A DNA stretch of 58,182 nucleotides from Planctomycetaceae bacterium (GTDB lineage: Bacteria > Planctomycetota > Planctomycetia > Pirellulales > Thermoguttaceae): NCBI GenBank assembly GCA_009778035.1, contig WRKP01000010.1, positions 1-58,182 of the forward strand. The letters run 5' to 3'. This document shows positions 16,501-24,070 of this stretch, in pieces. A program made the translations under genes and the position numbers. How positions within the stretch are numbered: the stretch's first letter is position 1; every line of letters starts with the position of its first letter. The notes beneath the pieces were generated by a model. That model searched no databases. It was not told the origin of the DNA and saw only the letters and a list, made by a program, of their open reading frames with translations.

Positions 16501-19500
16501 GGTAACGGGCCAGCAGATATTGAAAGCGCGAACCATCGAGGCGGTCGAATCGGCCATTCTCGCAAGCGGATCGGTTGATGCCGTTCGTCATTCCGAGATA
16601 AACCGGCAGTATTGTCCGTTAAGCCAAAGCCAACTCGGTGTTTACCTGCACTGTGCCAAGGATCCGCAGACGACGCAGTACAACATGCCGTTTGTTCTGG
16701 TTTTCGAGCGTGAAAATGACAGCATTTCTCCAGAGCGGTTGCGGCAGGCATGGTTGGATACGGTCAACGCACACCCGATCCTCAAAACGCATCTCGCCAT
16801 GCACGGTCGGGAATTGGTGCAAGTCCTCGATGACAACAGAAACCTTGACGTCCCGCTGGAACGCTGTGCGGAAGAGGAAATTGCCGGAATTATGGAGGGG
16901 TTTTGCCGGCCCTTCAATCTTTTTGAGGGGCCGTTTGCAAGAGCGGCCATTTACGTGTCGGAAAAAGCGATCCGGCTGCTGCTGGACTTCCATCATCTGG
17001 TTTTCGACGGCGCATCAGTGGAAATTTTCCTCACGGAACTCGCAGACGCCTATCAGGGAGCAGAATCGAAGAGCCGGGAAGCAGCGGATGAATGGACCGC
17101 ACAGGATGCAACCGCTGCCGAACGTGCCTTTGAACAATCCCCCCAATATGAAGAGGCGGCAGCATTTTTCAAGGAGCAATTAAGCAAGGCGGATGAGCCG
17201 ACGTCGATCCCCCGCGACCGGCAAACGGAGGAGCCGGGGGCCCCGATGGGAATTGCCGCATTCCGCGTTGACCGGGAGAGTGTCCGGCGTTACTGCCAAG
17301 AACGGGATTTGACACCGGCAGGTTTTTTCCTGGGCGTGCTCGCAATGGTCGTCAGCGGATTTGCGAACCGGAAAGACTTGCTGCTCTTTGCCATTTCATC
17401 GGGACGCGACGATTTAAGGCGTCAACGAACCATCGGTATGTTGGTCAAAACGATTCCGGTGGTAATTTCCGTCGAGCCGGACTCGCCCGTGTTTGATTTC
17501 CTGACGGAGTGTCAACGGAAATTTTTCGACTCGATTGCCCGGCAGGATTATCCCTTCCCGAAACTTGCCGGAGACTACAAACTCAAGCCGCAGATTATGT
17601 ACGCCTTTCAAGGCGGGCTTCTCGGCGGGCGGTATTCGTTTGCCGGGCAATGTCCGGCATTTGAAATGATGGGTCGGCTTTCGGCGAAATTTCCGCTCTC
17701 GGTCCATGTCAATGATGAACCGGATGCCTTTCGGGTGGAATTTCAGTACGACTCATCGCTCTACGACACGGAAACGATGCAGACGTTCGGCACATCGTTT
17801 GCCGACGTTGCCCTTCGGCTGGCGGGCCAGTCGCCGGATGACTGGATTGCCGTCAGGGATGTCCGATTATTGACCGCAAAGCAGCAGGCGGAACTGCGGG
17901 AAATTGCCGGAAGCATCACGGAAAACCCGGTGCCGAATCTTTTCAGTTTGCTCGAATCGCAAGCAAAAACAAAGGGGGAAAGCCCGGCATTGCTTGCCGA
18001 CGACCGGGAATTGGCATTCGGGGAACTCAATGCCGAAGCGAACAAACTCGCCCACGGCTTGCTTGCCCGCGGGCTTGCCAAAGGGGACCGCGTCGCCTTC
18101 CTCCTGCCGCGAGACAGCCGACTGCTCGTCGCGATGTTCGGCATTCTCAAAGCCGGCGGGGTCTATATTCCCATTGATCCCGAGTATCCGACCGGACGAA
18201 TCCGCCAGATACTTTCCGACAGCGATGCACGGTTCGTGCTTACCGACGGCGAACGCGGCGATTTGGAGAATGCCCTGCCGTTTGACGCTGTACCGATACA
18301 GGGTGCAACGGAAAATCCCGGCGTGTCGGTCAGCCCGGACGATACGGCATATATGATTTACACGTCCGGCTCGACAGGCCGTCCCAAGGGAGTCGTTCTG
18401 ACGCATCGGGGAATCGTCAATTACGTGCTGCCCCGCGAAGCAAATCGGCATGTAATGGCACTTCTCCGCGAGGATTGCCGAATGCTTTCCGTAACCACCG
18501 TTTCCTTCGACATGTTCCTCAAGGAGGCGTTTACGGTCTTGATGAACGGCTTGACGCTGGTACTTGCAAACACCGAACAAACCCGGAATCCGCGGGAACT
18601 TGCGGCACTGTTTAAGGCAACGGACGCCAACGCCTTCAACGCGACACCCTCCCGGCTTGCCCTGTACCTCGAAGATGCCGAACTTCTCAATGCACTGCAA
18701 TCCTGCCGCGTGATCATGGCGGGCGGCGAATCCTATCCGGCATCGCTGTATCATCGCCTGCGGCAAGCCGCCCCGCACGCAGTACTGATCAACACCTACG
18801 GCCCGACGGAAATCACGGTGTCTAGCAATGCCAAAATCCTTGACGGCTCGGCAATCACCATCGGTGCCCCGCTCTGGAATGTCGTGGAATCGGTTCGCGA
18901 TTTCTGCGGTCGGGAATTGCCGATGGGCGTTACCGGCGAACTCTGGATTGGCGGAGAGGGAGTGGCACAAGGGTATCACGGATTGGAAAAATTGACCCGG
19001 GAACGATTCATCACCGTGGATGGACTCCGGTATTATAAGAGCGGCGACCGCGCAAAGTGGAACCAGCAGGGTGAAATTATTCACCTCGGACGCGGCGACC
19101 GGCAAGTCAAGTTGCGCGGGCTGCGAATCGAACTGGAAGAGATTGAAGCAGCATTGAAATCAGCACCAGGAATCAAAACGGCATTCGTTCAAGTCCGGGA
19201 AATTGATGGCCGCGAACATCTGGCCGCCTGGTATCAGCCGGAGATCGCACCGCCGGAGCCAACGCCGACCAATCTTCGGGATCACGTTGCCGTAATGCTT
19301 CCCGTCTATATGTTGCCGACCGCCTGGGGACGATTGGATGCAATTCCCATGACGCCAAACGGAAAGGTGGATTATGAAAAATTGCCGCAGCCGCAACTTA
19401 TGGAACGCAAGGAATACGAGCCGCCGGGTAACGAAACGGAACGGCAATTCCAGGAGATTTTCGCGGACATCCTGAAATTAGACAAAATCAGCGTCCTTGA

Positions 19501-20890
19501 CGGTTTCTTTGACTTGGGCGGCTCATCACTGCTGGTTACGCGGGTTCTCAGTGCCGCCCAGTCGCTCGGATTCCCGCTGAACTACGGCGACGTTTTCCAA
19601 AAAACGACCCCCCGGGAACTTGCCGAATTGGTACAAAACCGGCTGGGAGACTCGCAACAAAAACAGCACTCAGGCACGGCGGACGTTTCGAGGGCAAGCC
19701 GCGATTCCGAGGGATTCGACTATGCCGGGATTGATGATTTGCTGGCCCGTAACACCATTGCGTCGTTCCGCCAAGGCGTGCCGCAACCCATCGGCAACAT
19801 GCTGCTGACGGGCGCGACGGGATTTCTCGGCATTCACGTTCTCAAAGAATTTTTGGACAGGGAAAATGGCATTGCTTACTGCCTGATTCGCGGCACGAAC
19901 CCAGCACAGCGGCTCAAAAATCTCCTGCATTTTTACTTCGACAGCACTTTCGAGGAATTGTTTGGCTTGCGGATCGTCGTGCTGGAAGGGGACATCGAAA
20001 ATGCGGAAACGCTGGACAAAATAAAACGGTTCCCGATTGATACCGTGATGAATTGTGCCGCAAACGTCAAGCATTTTTCTGCCGGAAGCGATATTGAAGA
20101 TGTCAATCTCGGCGGTGTCCAGCATCTCCTCGAATTTTGCCGGACGATCGGGGCAAGGCTTATTCACGTTTCGACGACTTCCGTAGCCGGTGTGTCGATT
20201 GACGATTCGCCGCCGCCGTCAATGTTGATGAACGAGCAAATGTTGTGGTTTGGGCAAAATGTCGAAAACCAGTATGTCGGCAGCAAATTCCGGGCGGAAC
20301 GCCTCGCGCTGGCGGCAATGGCTGCCGAGCCTGAAAATGCCGCCGTCAAAATTATGCGTGTTGGCAACTTAATGGGGCGGCACAAAGACGGGGAATTTCA
20401 AATCAATTCCAACTCGAATAGTTACATTGGTCGGCTCCGTGCCTACAAACAGATTGGCTCTGTTCCGTACGATTTTTTGACGATCCCGACGGAACTCGCT
20501 CCGGTCGATTGCACGGCCGAGGCGATCCTCGCACTGGCTCGCACACCGAAGGAATGTTGCGTGTTTCATCCCTATAACGATCACTTTATTTTCATCGGCG
20601 ATGTGCTGGACGCAATGAATCGCCTTGGGTACAACATACAATCCGTTGAGCCGGAGGAGTTCGACAAGGCGGTCCGGCTTGCGTTGCAGGATGAACGGAA
20701 AGCGGAACACTTGACCTCGATGATTGCCTACATGAATCGAGCCCAGGGACAGCGTACAGCCGTTCTCAAGACGGAAAACACTTACACTTCGCAAATCCTG
20801 CGGCGGCTGGGTTTCCATTGGCCCATCACGACCGACGAATACCTGGACAGGTTCATCGCAGGCCTTGATAGCCTCGGATTTTTTGATTGA
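13517..20890 (+). CDS. bimodular nonribosomal peptide synthetase, C-A-PCP-C-A-PCP-reductase
   Basis: The protein has 2457 residues. Domains by approximate residue: C1 15-440 (FHHLIFDG near 137), A1 455-950 (YTSGSTGIPKG near 590, NGYGPTETC, NGKLD), PCP1 965-1030 (GMSSLSA), C2 1033-1455 (FHHLVFDG near 1158), A2 1473-1965 (YTSGSTGRPKG near 1614, NTYGPTEIT, NGKVD), PCP2 1975-2045 (DLGGSSLLV), and a NAD(P)-binding thioester reductase 2085-2457 (GATGFLG near 2098, Y-V-G-S-K near 2252). All catalytic motifs look intact. By family knowledge, a terminal reductase releases an aldehyde or alcohol, and a first-module C domain suggests an acylated N-terminus. Hand-aligned A-domain codes are D-A-I-S-M-G-G-I-F-K (A1, nearest to valine-type codes) and D-M-K-A-M-G-T-V-S-K (A2, unassigned). 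The predicted product is an N-acyl dipeptide aldehyde or a cyclised pyrazinone. Confidence 0.93.
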   Translation: MYPLLPQRSEKRDFYPLTQNQLGVYIGCEKEPDSLIYNLPFFLEFNPQTDAGRLHEAFRRVIEAHPYVKTRLARKDGEIVQTRRDSDPVEISIQECSEEVFMERKRRFARPFDLFGESLYRIEIFKTPGNLYVLLDFHHLIFDGFSATLLLRDLVAAYKNEELTAEDFTAFDHAAAEREELSGNAFEAAKQFFLQKLGGQKLGDGENATSLYPDKAGENGITRYASRMMDRARCKNTAKVLGVSYTNMFLAAVSLVLSRFARTNNVRFATVRNGRSDAHLQNCFGMFVKTLPAVFDVAPQQTVTEFVQQTQAAMLEILAHQAFPYVNIVSDFGFRPQILFAFQGGINTEQEMEGQNISLRELTGGIQKFSIDLKVWEAGMNYRLTAEYDGAQFHESTITALIECIAHVAENLADWRDLRLEELSVKSPAQAERVAAFSGSIADTGGDTVVSLFEKQVAETPDAIALIATDATLTYAELNARANRLANELIRHGIKVEDKVAFVLHRDSRATVATYGILKAGAAFIPIDPEFPLGRITHYVTDSEAKFTLTDHRYKQDYTNSLDIDDLLAEGMNEANPNLPLTERNLFCILYTSGSTGIPKGAQLEHRGLVSFSRNSPENICIAKALEMQANVACISTLSFDASLIAPLTCHINGKCHILASDEESKNPIPMAELFQRTKTECLFSTNTRMMDYLDSPELQKAIADVKIIMLGGEKFTAANYEKLRRYTNALILNGYGPTETCIFSNNRIMTDPQNLTVGKPLFNVVEIITDNAGQPLPIGAVGELWIGGPRVSRGYLNRPELNAERFVERDGIPFYKTGDLAKWTDDGEVLILGRNDNQVKLRGLRIELGEIESALSAVAGIKQCAVLVRKDRGQDRLCAWFTADRAISAGELQDALSKNLTDYMVPTAYMQLAEMPHTPNGKLDTKALPQIEYHAGPIKEPSTDLQHLIARIAAEIIGIPDEELSVDASLVAAGMSSLSAIKIAAQLSRETSRTVTGQQILKARTIEAVESAILASGSVDAVRHSEINRQYCPLSQSQLGVYLHCAKDPQTTQYNMPFVLVFERENDSISPERLRQAWLDTVNAHPILKTHLAMHGRELVQVLDDNRNLDVPLERCAEEEIAGIMEGFCRPFNLFEGPFARAAIYVSEKAIRLLLDFHHLVFDGASVEIFLTELADAYQGAESKSREAADEWTAQDATAAERAFEQSPQYEEAAAFFKEQLSKADEPTSIPRDRQTEEPGAPMGIAAFRVDRESVRRYCQERDLTPAGFFLGVLAMVVSGFANRKDLLLFAISSGRDDLRRQRTIGMLVKTIPVVISVEPDSPVFDFLTECQRKFFDSIARQDYPFPKLAGDYKLKPQIMYAFQGGLLGGRYSFAGQCPAFEMMGRLSAKFPLSVHVNDEPDAFRVEFQYDSSLYDTETMQTFGTSFADVALRLAGQSPDDWIAVRDVRLLTAKQQAELREIAGSITENPVPNLFSLLESQAKTKGESPALLADDRELAFGELNAEANKLAHGLLARGLAKGDRVAFLLPRDSRLLVAMFGILKAGGVYIPIDPEYPTGRIRQILSDSDARFVLTDGERGDLENALPFDAVPIQGATENPGVSVSPDDTAYMIYTSGSTGRPKGVVLTHRGIVNYVLPREANRHVMALLREDCRMLSVTTVSFDMFLKEAFTVLMNGLTLVLANTEQTRNPRELAALFKATDANAFNATPSRLALYLEDAELLNALQSCRVIMAGGESYPASLYHRLRQAAPHAVLINTYGPTEITVSSNAKILDGSAITIGAPLWNVVESVRDFCGRELPMGVTGELWIGGEGVAQGYHGLEKLTRERFITVDGLRYYKSGDRAKWNQQGEIIHLGRGDRQVKLRGLRIELEEIEAALKSAPGIKTAFVQVREIDGREHLAAWYQPEIAPPEPTPTNLRDHVAVMLPVYMLPTAWGRLDAIPMTPNGKVDYEKLPQPQLMERKEYEPPGNETERQFQEIFADILKLDKISVLDGFFDLGGSSLLVTRVLSAAQSLGFPLNYGDVFQKTTPRELAELVQNRLGDSQQKQHSGTADVSRASRDSEGFDYAGIDDLLARNTIASFRQGVPQPIGNMLLTGATGFLGIHVLKEFLDRENGIAYCLIRGTNPAQRLKNLLHFYFDSTFEELFGLRIVVLEGDIENAETLDKIKRFPIDTVMNCAANVKHFSAGSDIEDVNLGGVQHLLEFCRTIGARLIHVSTTSVAGVSIDDSPPPSMLMNEQMLWFGQNVENQYVGSKFRAERLALAAMAAEPENAAVKIMRVGNLMGRHKDGEFQINSNSNSYIGRLRAYKQIGSVPYDFLTIPTELAPVDCTAEAILALARTPKECCVFHPYNDHFIFIGDVLDAMNRLGYNIQSVEPEEFDKAVRLALQDERKAEHLTSMIAYMNRAQGQRTAVLKTENTYTSQILRRLGFHWPITTDEYLDRFIAGLDSLGFFD

Positions 20891-20941
20891 AAAAGTGCCG
20901 AAATGCACTGCACCAAAGAGAAAGGAACACGCGACACATCA

Positions 20942-21661
20942 ATGCCTGGCTATTATTTCACCGATTTTGAGAACGTCACGGAAAAACAATACCAGCACTG
21001 GCTTTCGGGCGTCTCGGAAGAGCGAGTCAAAATAGCAACGGCTTACCGATACCGAAAAGATGCAATGCTTTCCGTTGCCGCTTATCTGCTGTTGGAATAC
21101 GCCCTCAAATGCGAAGGGAATGCGAAGGACAATCCGCCGGTTTTTTATCGTAATGAACACGGAAAACCCTACCTTTCGCCGCTGCTTGCACAAGGTTCAG
21201 GGCCGTTTTTCAGTTTGAGCCACACAGACGGCATTGCCGCGTGTTACCTTGCGGAAAACGAAGTTGGAATTGATGTCGAACAGACAATCACATCGGGCAG
21301 CGAACTGGTGCCGACGATTTGTTCGCCGGAAGAGCAGATTTTTTTCGAGCAATCGGGCTTCTCGGACGCCTCTCTCACGCGATTTTGGGTGCTCAAAGAA
21401 AGTTGCCTGAAATCCATCGGCGCAGGGCTTTCGATTGATCCCCGTCATCTCGATTTTAGCCGTTACCGGGATGAAACAATTTTTTCCGCAACACTGCTTT
21501 CCAAGGAATTTTCGTTTCATCTTTGTCCGCTGCTGCCGGGGACGCTTGCCGCCGTGTGTGTGCAGGGAATGCCGGAAAATATCCAATGGACGCGGCTGGA
21601 TGCCAGCGAACTGCAATTGCCGATTACCGCTTCTCAACCAGTATGCCGTCCAAGCCGGTAG
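20942..21661 (+). CDS. Sfp-type 4'-phosphopantetheinyl transferase
   Basis: The enzyme adds the phosphopantetheine arm to the two carrier-protein serines of the NRPS. The ATG at 20942 (MPGYYFTDFENV) gives 239 residues; an ATG at 20903 is also in frame and neither has a well-spaced ribosome site. Visible motifs: the N-terminal Y-R-x-x-K-D region, GIDVEQ (about 111, metal-binding Asp) and FWVLKESCLKSIGAGLSIDP (about 153), the W/KE/K signature of the family. It starts 51 bp after the NRPS stop, in the same direction, so it is probably cotranscribed. Its 3' end overlaps the convergent STAS gene by 38 bp. Confidence 0.9.
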   Translation: MPGYYFTDFENVTEKQYQHWLSGVSEERVKIATAYRYRKDAMLSVAAYLLLEYALKCEGNAKDNPPVFYRNEHGKPYLSPLLAQGSGPFFSLSHTDGIAACYLAENEVGIDVEQTITSGSELVPTICSPEEQIFFEQSGFSDASLTRFWVLKESCLKSIGAGLSIDPRHLDFSRYRDETIFSATLLSKEFSFHLCPLLPGTLAAVCVQGMPENIQWTRLDASELQLPITASQPVCRPSR

Positions 21662-21932
21662 AGAGAAACACGCTTTGGACATCGTCCGATACATTTTCGC
21701 ACCGGAAATTTTCCTTGCCGACTTTTTTGTGGTACAAAACGCACAGACGCAAAAAAGCCGAAGAAATGTATCGGGTTCCATTCATATCAAAGACGACTTT
21801 AATTCCCGGCGTGCGTGCCAATGCCGACTCAATCTGCTCGGCCAACACGTGAGCAACGTCGGAACACACGTTTGCGTTCACACTTTCTTCAAATCGGCAA
21901 TAAATCGTGCCGTCAATTTCGTCAATTTTCAT
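21624..21932 (-). CDS. STAS-domain protein (anti-sigma-factor-antagonist-like)
   Basis: The 102 residues form a complete STAS domain: beta-strand start MKIDEIDGTIYCRF, the core VVFDMNGTRYISSAFLRL and the end DVQSVFLSTGLDGILVEK. The Y-I-S-S segment keeps a serine where SpoIIAA/RsbV proteins are phosphorylated. It begins 15 bp after the MATE gene's stop on the same strand. That MATE protein carries an RsbW-like C-terminal domain, so the two may form a partner-switch pair. Family knowledge: STAS proteins bind the HATPase kinase when unphosphorylated. The role here, possibly gating the exporter or regulating transcription, is inference. Confidence 0.82.
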   Translation of the reverse strand: MKIDEIDGTIYCRFEESVNANVCSDVAHVLAEQIESALARTPGIKVVFDMNGTRYISSAFLRLCVLYHKKVGKENFRCENVSDDVQSVFLSTGLDGILVEKR

Positions 21933-21947
21933 GGGAAAATGTACTCA

Positions 21948-23684
21948 TTACTGGTTAAAAATTCGCAAGCGGCAGTTGTTGAGCCCCAAATGCAGCGCAC
22001 TCTCGGCATCCGCCGCCGGAACATCAATCAACGGCAAAATATCAAGCGGCGACCCATTAAACCGCAAGTGGATCATCGCCCCGTCCTGGCCGATTTCAAT
22101 CATCAAATCAATACGGTTTGCCGGCTTTTTGATATTGGGAGCCGCGAAAACCGCCGCAACGGCTCTTTCGGTCAGCCGGAGGAGTCGTTCCGTAAAATCC
22201 GCCGACAGGTTTCTTTGTCCGGCAAAGTCTCGCATCCCCGAAACCAATTTTGTCAGGTCGTCCGCATTTTTGACGGAAATCGTTGCATCGAACAGGCCAA
22301 GTTGGCCGTTTTTGCCGACGGGTAACAGGAGGAATCCCCGAGTACCGCCCGCCGAGTACCTCGTATTGTACACGTAGTAGATGACATAAACCAGTGCCGT
22401 CAGGTAGGCCGCGAGAACATAACCGCCCCAGATGCCGTAATACCCGAAGCAGAGTGATGCAATCCAGAGCACCGGCAGCATCGCTCCGATATTTTCGACA
22501 AACACAATCGCCAAGGCAAGCATCGGGCGGCCCGTCGCCTGCGAATAGGCACGCATAAGGCTTGAAAGGGCGATTCCGCCAATTGCCGGTGCAAACAAAC
22601 GCAATGAAAAGCAGCCGATTTCAAGGATATTCGGTTGCGTAATGCCGAACAGCCCCAGAAGAAATGCAGGGAAACTTTCCAAAAACAGAATCAGGAGAAC
22701 CGCACAAAAACTGACCGTTGCCAGGGAAAGTTGAAACACGAACCGCAAGCCTTTCCAATCTTTTTCGCCGTAAAGAACTCCGATCATCGGCATCATGGTT
22801 TGTGCTGTTCCGGCAATGAACAGGCTGATGATCAAAATGCTTGACATGATGACCGAATAAACGACCAACCCGTCGGGACCGCCGTGCTGCATCACGAGCC
22901 TGTTGACGCAAAAGATCATAATCGGCGACAACAAACCGGCTGCCGCAACGGGAAAACCGTTTTTCGTCAGGCTCCAAAAATCACGGAGCAACCACAGGGA
23001 GAATCTCCATTGCAGCGTCCGGCTGGGTGCTCGAAAATAGGCATACAAGCCCAAGGTGGAGCATCCATAGCCGACAAACATCGCCCAAGCGCAGGCGGAA
23101 AGATTCCCGATCAGGTGGATGAATACCGGAATGAGAATGAGATTCAAAATGTTGGCGGTCAACAGCAGCCCGGAAGCCAAAACCGGCTTGCCGTCGGTTC
23201 GGATATGGTAAACCATTCCGAGCGTCAGAATGAACATCGGCGATGCGAGGAACAACGGGAAAAGATAGGCGGCCAGGTGTTCGTAAAAGACGGGTTCGTT
23301 GCCGGATAAAAGAGCGATCAATTCGTCTTGGAAACCGAGTCCGAGTCCCATAAAAAGGAGTCCGGCGGCCAACATTCCCAGCAGTGATAGGGTAAAAATT
23401 TCCGAGCATTTTTGGTCTTGATTTTCTCCTTTGTGCATTGCGACCAGCACGGTACCGCCGATTCCGAAAAAGGCACCGCAGGCGACGTAGACTTGTATGA
23501 GGGGCAGGGCCAGATTCAGAGCCGCGAGCGGTTCGGCTCCGAGGTAGCGACCGACGAAAATTCCTGCGATGACGAAGGAGAGTTGCATGGAGGCTGCTGC
23601 AAACACGGTTGGCAACAGAAAGCGGAAAAAGCATCCTGCAAGGAGGCGGCGATTGCGGACGAAGGGATTGGGAGCACGGCTCAC
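21948..23684 (-). CDS. MATE-family exporter with a C-terminal RsbW/HATPase-like domain
   Basis: The 578 residues start at a GTG at 23684. Residues 1 to about 450 contain twelve hydrophobic helices of the MATE (MatE) fold (RFLLPTVFAAASMQLSFVIA, GGTVLVAMHKGE, SLTKNGFPVAAAGLLSPIMI, GTAQTMMPMIGVLYGEKDW). Typical MATE proteins end there. Here about 125 residues follow: a helix-rich part (NADDLTKLVSGMRDF, FTERLLRLTERAVAAVF) and the strand pair IDLMIEIG / MIHLRFNGSPLDILPLID. This resembles the anti-sigma regulatory HATPase domain, but the Asn (N-box) and D-x-G (G1) residues are degenerate, so ATP binding may be lost. Convergent with the NRPS operon, it is the natural candidate exporter for the peptide. 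Confidence 0.8.
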   Translation of the reverse strand: MSRAPNPFVRNRRLLAGCFFRFLLPTVFAAASMQLSFVIAGIFVGRYLGAEPLAALNLALPLIQVYVACGAFFGIGGTVLVAMHKGENQDQKCSEIFTLSLLGMLAAGLLFMGLGLGFQDELIALLSGNEPVFYEHLAAYLFPLFLASPMFILTLGMVYHIRTDGKPVLASGLLLTANILNLILIPVFIHLIGNLSACAWAMFVGYGCSTLGLYAYFRAPSRTLQWRFSLWLLRDFWSLTKNGFPVAAAGLLSPIMIFCVNRLVMQHGGPDGLVVYSVIMSSILIISLFIAGTAQTMMPMIGVLYGEKDWKGLRFVFQLSLATVSFCAVLLILFLESFPAFLLGLFGITQPNILEIGCFSLRLFAPAIGGIALSSLMRAYSQATGRPMLALAIVFVENIGAMLPVLWIASLCFGYYGIWGGYVLAAYLTALVYVIYYVYNTRYSAGGTRGFLLLPVGKNGQLGLFDATISVKNADDLTKLVSGMRDFAGQRNLSADFTERLLRLTERAVAAVFAAPNIKKPANRIDLMIEIGQDGAMIHLRFNGSPLDILPLIDVPAADAESALHLGLNNCRLRIFNQ

Positions 23685-23716
23685 GGAGAATACCGGGACA
23701 AAGGGTTCTTGGGTTG

Positions 23717-23745
23717 ATTATCGTCCAAACGGCGTGAACATTCAA
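23717..23745 (-). promoter_or_regulatory. promoter of the MATE-STAS operon
   Basis: On the minus strand, TTGAAT (23745-23740), a 17 bp spacer and GATAAT (23722-23717) lie 32 bp before the GTG at 23684. Confidence 0.6.
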
Positions 23746-24070
23746 TAAATGCGTTTCGTGTGCTCATCGTTGTCGTGGACAATAGCGGGCTCGGTCGTAT
23801 TAGCGCAACCAGTAGGAACGAGAAAAAAATTCCTATTGCCCAAACGCAAACACATTTGCAGAACGGATTTTGCATGGCAGGCTTTGCATGGGTTGTTTTG
23901 TACGCCAGGAACTCCGGTATTGTAGCATGTATCAGGCGGGGGGGGCAAAGGCCATCCCTAAAACTACCCGTTTTTTCGCACATTTGGTACTCTATTAGAG
24001 CGTGTCCATTTTGCTTGGAACACGCTCGAACAGTACGGCCGCAATCTTACGTTTGCGGCTCCGTCAAACA
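23746..24070. other. intergenic stretch without a recognisable gene
   Basis: Small open frames on both strands here lack ribosome sites, codon bias and recognisable motifs. The stretch holds a run of eight G near 23938 and a short palindrome (23996-24027) that looks like the joined outer arms of the MITE-like repeat. Confidence 0.5.
23996..24027. repeat. short palindrome, probable deletion derivative of the MITE-like repeat
   Basis: AGAGCGTGTCC and GGAACACGCTC form an inverted repeat around TTTTGCTT. The outer sequence TTAGAGCGTGT matches the ends of the full-size elements. It lies downstream of clpC and could terminate it. Confidence 0.5.

Noticed and set aside
23681-23983. Small minus-strand gene upstream of the MATE exporter
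   Set aside because: It overlaps the exporter's promoter and start, has no ribosome site, and the sequence looks non-coding in all frames.
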